A stretch of DNA of 9,146 nt, from assembly GCA_938016505.1 (NCBI GenBank), contig CALLWN010000326.1, forward strand, positions 1 to 9,146, written 5' to 3'. Shown here piece after piece: positions 5,533 to 9,146 of the stretch. A program made the position numbers and the translations under genes. How positions within the stretch are numbered: position 1 is the first letter of the stretch; every line of letters begins with the position of its first letter. The notes under the pieces were generated by a model. The model saw only the letters and a list, made by a program, of their open reading frames with translations, was not told where the DNA came from and ran no database searches. This stretch comes from an uncultured Sphingomonadaceae bacterium. Lineage in GTDB: Bacteria > Pseudomonadota > Alphaproteobacteria > Sphingomonadales > Sphingomonadaceae.

Positions 5533-6570
5533 TCAGGCCGGCCCGGCGTCCTGCGGCCGCACCTCCCAGCTCGGCCCCTTGCGCAACAGCGCGTCGAGAT
5601 CGGCCGTCTTCCCCGCCGCATGCTCGGCCCGCTGCCGCTCCAGCGCCTCGCCAAAATTGGGCCTGGGGTCGCAGAAGATGACTCCAAGCGCCACCGGAAA
5701 CTCGGGAAACCGCATCGAGACCAGCATCTTCGCCACCGCCTTGTTGGTCTCGTCATGCACCACCACGCGCGAGACGTCGCCGTCGCTCGTGTCCACCACC
5801 TCCATCCGCAGCGTCTCGCGGTTGACGGCCAACCCCTTCGTCCCGTTGGCGAACAGCATCGGCTTGCCATGCTCCAGCCAGATCTGGGTGTTGGCGGCGT
5901 TCTTCCTGTCGGTGAAGCCCTCGAACACCCCGTCGTTGTAGACCACGCAATTCTGGTAGATCTCGACAAAGCTGGTGCCCTTGTGGCGGTAGGCCCGCTT
6001 CAGCACCTCGGGCATCTGCTTCTGCGCCGTGTCGATCACGCGCGCAATGAAGCGCGCGCCTGCGCCAAGCGCGAACTCGCACGGGAACACCGGCCGCTCG
6101 ACCGACCCCCACGGCGACGACGGGCTTTCCGTCCCCACCCGCGAGGTCGGCGAATATTGCCCCTTGGTCAGCCCGTAGATCTCGTTGTTGAACAAGAGCA
6201 CCTGGCAGTCGAGGTTGCGCCGCAGCAGGTGCAGCATGTGGTTGCCGCCGATCGACAGCCCGTCGCCGTCCCCGGTCACGATCCACACGTCGAGGCCGGG
6301 GTTGGCGAGCTTCACGCCGGTCGCGATCGCCGGCGCCCGGCCGTGGATGGTGTGGAAGCCGTAGGTCTCCATGTAATAGGGAAACCGGCTCGAGCAGCCG
6401 ATGCCCGAGATGAACACCGTCGTCTCCGGCCGCGCGCCAAGCTCCGGCATGGTCTTCTGCACCGCCTTCAGAATGGCATAGTCCCCGCACCCCGGGCACC
6501 AGCGCACCTCCTGGTCCGAGGCCCAGTCCTCCGGCCGCGTCGCCGGCACCGGCTTCGTCATCTCGTTCAT
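5533..6570 (-). CDS. korB: 2-oxoacid:ferredoxin oxidoreductase, beta subunit
   Basis: A 345-residue catalytic subunit that binds thiamine diphosphate and a [4Fe-4S] cluster. With KorA it converts a 2-oxoacid plus CoA to acyl-CoA and CO2 and reduces ferredoxin. Seen directly: RWCPGCGDYAIL (C25, C28), ISGIGCSSR (C59) and QNCVVYN (C208), the four cysteines expected to hold the cluster by comparison with archaeal 2-oxoacid oxidoreductases. The thiamine/Mg motif GDGDGLSIGGNH lies at 100-111, followed by LLFNNEIYGLTKGQ (125-138). The C-terminal extension (about 290-345) with CDPRPNFGEALERQ is usual for this family. The start ATG 6570 overlaps the korA stop as ATGA, with a GAGGAG site 8 bases upstream. 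The organisation is that of two-subunit KorAB enzymes, which in other bacteria act on 2-oxoglutarate. Pyruvate or a broad 2-oxoacid range cannot be excluded. No ferredoxin gene lies in the window. Confidence 0.95.
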   Translation of the reverse strand: MNEMTKPVPATRPEDWASDQEVRWCPGCGDYAILKAVQKTMPELGARPETTVFISGIGCSSRFPYYMETYGFHTIHGRAPAIATGVKLANPGLDVWIVTGDGDGLSIGGNHMLHLLRRNLDCQVLLFNNEIYGLTKGQYSPTSRVGTESPSSPWGSVERPVFPCEFALGAGARFIARVIDTAQKQMPEVLKRAYRHKGTSFVEIYQNCVVYNDGVFEGFTDRKNAANTQIWLEHGKPMLFANGTKGLAVNRETLRMEVVDTSDGDVSRVVVHDETNKAVAKMLVSMRFPEFPVALGVIFCDPRPNFGEALERQRAEHAAGKTADLDALLRKGPSWEVRPQDAGPA

Positions 6571-8453
6571 GCGAGCGTCTCCTCGATGGCCGCCACGATC
6601 TCCGCGATCCGGAACGGCTGGCCCGACACCTTCGAAAGCGGCCGGGCATCCACCAGATACTGGTCGCGCAACAGCGTCTTCAGCTGCCCGGTGTTCATCT
6701 CCGGCACCAGCACCCGCCCGAACCCGCGCAGCAGGTCGCCAAGGTTCGCCGGCAGTGGCCAGATGTGGCGCAGGTGCACATGGGAGACGCGCATCCCCCG
6801 CGCCCGGCACTGCGCCACCGCCTGGCGGATGGGCCCCCAGGTCGAGCCCCAGCCCACCACCACGAGATCGCCCGTCGCCTCGCCGCACTCCACCCCCTGC
6901 GCCGGGATATAGCGGGCAATCCCGTCCACCTTCGCCTTCCTCGTGTCGGTCATCTTCTGGTGGTTCTCGGGGCTGTAGTCGATGTTCCCGGTCGCGTGGC
7001 TCTTCTCGATCCCGCCGATCCGGTGGGTCAGCCCCGGGGTCCCGGGCTTCACCCAGATCCGCCGCAGCGTCTCGGGGTCGCGGGCATAGGGGTTCACATG
7101 GCCCTCGGCCGGCACCTCGGTGTGGAAGCTCACCGGGATCGGCGCAAAGTCCGCCACATGCGGCACCTTCCACGGCTCGGCGGCGTTGGCGATATAGCCA
7201 TCGGTCAGAAGGATGACCGGTGTCATGAACATGAGCGCGATCCGGCACGCCTCGATCGCCACCTCGAAACAGTCCGAGGGGCTCCGCGCTGCAATCACCG
7301 GGATCGGCGTGTCGCCGTTCCTCCCGTAGACCGCCTGGTAGAGGTCCGACTGCTCGGTCTTGGTCGGCAAGCCGGTCGAGGGCCCGCCGCGCTGCGAATT
7401 GACGATCACAAGCGGCAGCTCGGTCATCACTGCAAGCCCCATCGCCTCGGTCTTGAGCGCAATCCCTGGCCCCGACGACGAGGTGACGCCGAGGCTCCCG
7501 GCATAGCTCGCCCCGATCGCCGCGCAGATCGCGGCAATCTCGTCCTCGGCCTGGAAGGTCGTCACATCATATTCCCTGAGCCGTGCCAGCGCATGCAGCA
7601 GCGCCGAGGCCGGCGTGATCGGGTAGCCGCCGAAGAACAGCGGCAGCCCGGCGAGCTTGGCGCCCGCCACCAGCCCGAGCGAGAGCGCCTCCGCCCCCGT
7701 CACGGTCCGGTAGAAGCCGGGCTCGACCTCCGCCGGCGCAAGCCGGAACTGCTTCAGCGGCCCCGAAAGCTCGGCCGTCTCGCCATAGGCGTGGCCGGCG
7801 TTGAGCGCCGCGATGTTGGCGTCGCGCAGCAGTTCGTTGGGCCCGAACTTCCGCGCCAGCCAGTCGAGGATCGGCTGGCGCGGCCGACCGAACATCCACA
7901 GCGCCAGCCCCAGCGTCCACATGTTCTTGCACCGGAGCGCGTCCTTGTTCCCCAGCCCGAACTCCTTGACCGCCTCCAGCGTCATCCGGCTGATGTCGAA
8001 CGCAAGCAGCTGGTAGGGCGCAAGGCTGCCGTCCTCGAGCGGGTTGGTCTGGTAGCCCGCCTTCACCAGGTTGCGCTCGCCGAACGCGCCAGTGTCGGCG
8101 ATGATGAGCCCGCCCCGGCGCAAGTCCCTGAGGTTCACCTTGAGCGCCGCCGGGTTCATCGCCACCAGCACGTCGGGCATGTCCCCGGCGGTGTCGATCC
8201 GGTTCGAGCCGAAGTGGATCTGGAACGCCGAAACCCCGAAAAGGGTCCCCTGCGGCGCCCGGATCTCGGCCGGATAGTCGGGGAAGGTCGCAAGGTCGTT
8301 GCCGGCAAGCGCGGTAGAGATGGTGAACTGCCCGCCGGTCAGCTGCATCCCGTCGCCGGAATCCCCGGCAAAGCGCACCACCACATGATCGGGGTTGTCG
8401 TCGAGCACAGAGCCTCGCCGCGCGTCCCGCGCAGCCTCGAGGGCCGTTGCCAT
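6567..8453 (-). CDS. korA: 2-oxoacid:ferredoxin oxidoreductase, alpha subunit (gamma-alpha fusion)
   Basis: A 628-residue subunit in which the gamma domain is fused ahead of the alpha domain, as in two-subunit KorAB enzymes. The gamma domain runs from about 22 to 210 and begins VVVRFAGDSGDGMQLTGGQF, with PAEIRAPQGTLFG at 61-73. The alpha domain starts with FFGGYPITPAS (YPITP at 277-281, the family motif near the substrate and CoA site). It continues with FQAEDEIAAICAAIGASYAG and VTSSSGPGIALKTEAMGLA (323-341), then VNSQRGGPSTGLPTKTEQSD (351-370), all hallmarks of this fold. I took ATG 8453, which has GGAG 6 bases upstream. A TTG at 8486 would add 11 residues without a ribosome-binding site. 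It is followed by korB with an ATGA overlap, so the subunits are made in step, and it lies 35 bases behind the deacetylase-family gene. No domain is missing. Confidence 0.95.
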   Translation of the reverse strand: MATALEAARDARRGSVLDDNPDHVVVRFAGDSGDGMQLTGGQFTISTALAGNDLATFPDYPAEIRAPQGTLFGVSAFQIHFGSNRIDTAGDMPDVLVAMNPAALKVNLRDLRRGGLIIADTGAFGERNLVKAGYQTNPLEDGSLAPYQLLAFDISRMTLEAVKEFGLGNKDALRCKNMWTLGLALWMFGRPRQPILDWLARKFGPNELLRDANIAALNAGHAYGETAELSGPLKQFRLAPAEVEPGFYRTVTGAEALSLGLVAGAKLAGLPLFFGGYPITPASALLHALARLREYDVTTFQAEDEIAAICAAIGASYAGSLGVTSSSGPGIALKTEAMGLAVMTELPLVIVNSQRGGPSTGLPTKTEQSDLYQAVYGRNGDTPIPVIAARSPSDCFEVAIEACRIALMFMTPVILLTDGYIANAAEPWKVPHVADFAPIPVSFHTEVPAEGHVNPYARDPETLRRIWVKPGTPGLTHRIGGIEKSHATGNIDYSPENHQKMTDTRKAKVDGIARYIPAQGVECGEATGDLVVVGWGSTWGPIRQAVAQCRARGMRVSHVHLRHIWPLPANLGDLLRGFGRVLVPEMNTGQLKTLLRDQYLVDARPLSKVSGQPFRIAEIVAAIEETLA

Positions 8454-8459
8454 GGTCTG

Positions 8460-8463
8460 CTCC
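8460..8463 (-). promoter_or_regulatory. Ribosome-binding site fixing the korA start
   Basis: GGAG on the minus strand lies 6 bases before ATG 8453-8451. It favours this start over the in-frame TTG at 8486-8484. Confidence 0.6.
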
Positions 8464-8488
8464 GCTTCGGTTGGCGTTGGCCGCAAGC

Positions 8489-9146
8489 CTAGGCCGCTCC
8501 GGCCTCCGGGAAAAGCGGCTTTTCATGCCCCTGCAACATGCCTGCAAGCCCGAGCAGCGTCTCGGCGTGCCGCCGCCCCAGCGCCACGAGGTCGTCGTCA
8601 TAGCCCCCGCCGAGCGTCGCCGCCACCGGCACGCCAGCAGCAAGGCACACAGCCCGCACCAGCGCCGCCCGCGCCCTCAAGCCGGCGTCGCTCAGCGCCA
8701 GCCGCCCCAGCCGGTCGCCGGCGTGCACGTCAACCCCAGCCTGCACCAGCACGAGGTCCGGCCGCGCCCGCGCGAACGCAGCGCCAAGCCCCGCCTGCAG
8801 CGCCGCGAGATAGCCGTCGTCGCCGCAGCCGTCGGCAAGCGCCACGTCGAGGCCGGAGACCGCCTTCCGCGCCGGGAAGTTGCGCGCGGCATGGATCGAG
8901 AAGGTGAAGGCCCCCTCCACACCGGCAAGACACACCGCGGTCCCGTCGCCCTGGTGCACGTCGAGGTCGACAACCAGCACCCGCCGCCCCGCCCGCACCA
9001 GCGTCACCGCCGCCACCGCAAGATCGTTGAACACGCAGTAGCCGGCGCCGGCATCGGGCATGGCATGGTGCGAGCCCCCGGCAAGGTTGGCGGCAAACCC
9101 CGCCCCAAGCGCCAGCCGCACCGCCTCGAGCGTGCCCCCCACCGAA
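8489..9146 (-). CDS. Histone-deacetylase-family hydrolase (N-terminus outside window)
   Basis: The C-terminal 219 or so residues of a Zn-dependent deacetylase of the HDAC/acetylpolyamine amidohydrolase/AcuC superfamily. The frame is open to the right edge, and the GTG at 9142 lies inside the conserved GGT-x-x-A-x-R-x-A-L helix, so it is not the start. Counting from that valine, the visible motifs are GGSHHAMPDAGAGYCVFND (the HH pair at 25-26), VVDLDVHQGDGT (Zn ligands D61 and H63), QAGVDVHAGDRLGRL (third ligand D138) and LGGGY (catalytic Tyr181). All active-site residues that fall in the visible part are present, so it should be an active amide hydrolase. The bacterial substrate could be an acetylated protein, polyamine or other acetyl-amide, and sequence alone does not decide. 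It ends with TAG 35 bases before korA and reads the same way, so the two may share a transcript. Confidence 0.9.
   Translation of the reverse strand, partial: SVGGTLEAVRLALGAGFAANLAGGSHHAMPDAGAGYCVFNDLAVAAVTLVRAGRRVLVVDLDVHQGDGTAVCLAGVEGAFTFSIHAARNFPARKAVSGLDVALADGCGDDGYLAALQAGLGAAFARARPDLVLVQAGVDVHAGDRLGRLALSDAGLRARAALVRAVCLAAGVPVAATLGGGYDDDLVALGRRHAETLLGLAGMLQGHEKPLFPEAGAA

Noticed and set aside
6765..8492. Long plus-strand open frame opposite korA
   Set aside because: The product is Arg/His/Pro-rich with no recognisable motif, and it is fully antisense to a well-conserved enzyme gene. It is a high-GC shadow frame.
8487..8494. Perfect 8-bp palindrome GCCTAGGC at the deacetylase stop codon
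   Set aside because: It is short, coincides with a TAG stop, and has no second copy or context. Chance is the simplest explanation.

Overview
The window is GC-rich, densely coding bacterial DNA. A TonB-dependent receptor with a DIIVTARRREE-type TonB box, an ECF sigma factor with periplasmic sensor-like genes, and a two-subunit KorAB oxidoreductase together suggest an aerobic alphaproteobacterium, probably of the Sphingomonadales. That placement is inferred from protein style and was not searched. I see no mobile element, CRISPR array, tRNA or rRNA, and no gene-free stretch longer than about 130 bases.

Layout from left to right. (1) Positions 1-1000, minus strand: a TetR-family regulator and a translationally coupled acidic protein of unknown function that runs off the left edge. 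(2) Positions 1001-1082: a divergent intergenic region with an inverted repeat that is a good candidate for the TetR operator. (3) Positions 1083-3335, plus strand: one complete TonB-dependent outer-membrane receptor, the only plus-strand gene. (4) Positions 3336-3464: a convergent spacer with a GC hairpin. (5) Positions 3465-5449, minus strand: a four-gene module read in the order ECF sigma factor, small single-pass membrane protein (probable anti-sigma), and two paralogous secreted helical proteins of the Metal_resist/CnrX/CpxP type. (6) Positions 5533-8453, minus strand: korB and korA, the two subunits of a 2-oxoacid:ferredoxin oxidoreductase, overlapping by ATGA. (7) Positions 8489-9146, minus strand: the C-terminal part of a histone-deacetylase-family protein running off the right edge, 35 bases upstream of korA and possibly in its operon.

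Working together: the sigma module looks like a compact envelope-stress or metal-sensing switch of the CnrYXH kind, with periplasmic proteins, a membrane anti-sigma and a cytoplasmic sigma. It has two sensor-like paralogs instead of one and no visible efflux target genes. KorAB would decarboxylate a 2-oxoacid, most likely 2-oxoglutarate, to the acyl-CoA while reducing ferredoxin. The TetR protein probably represses the divergent receptor gene and/or its own operon. The most interesting parts are the sigma/anti-sigma/double-sensor operon, the inverted repeat that buries the sigma gene's start region, and the TetR-receptor control region.
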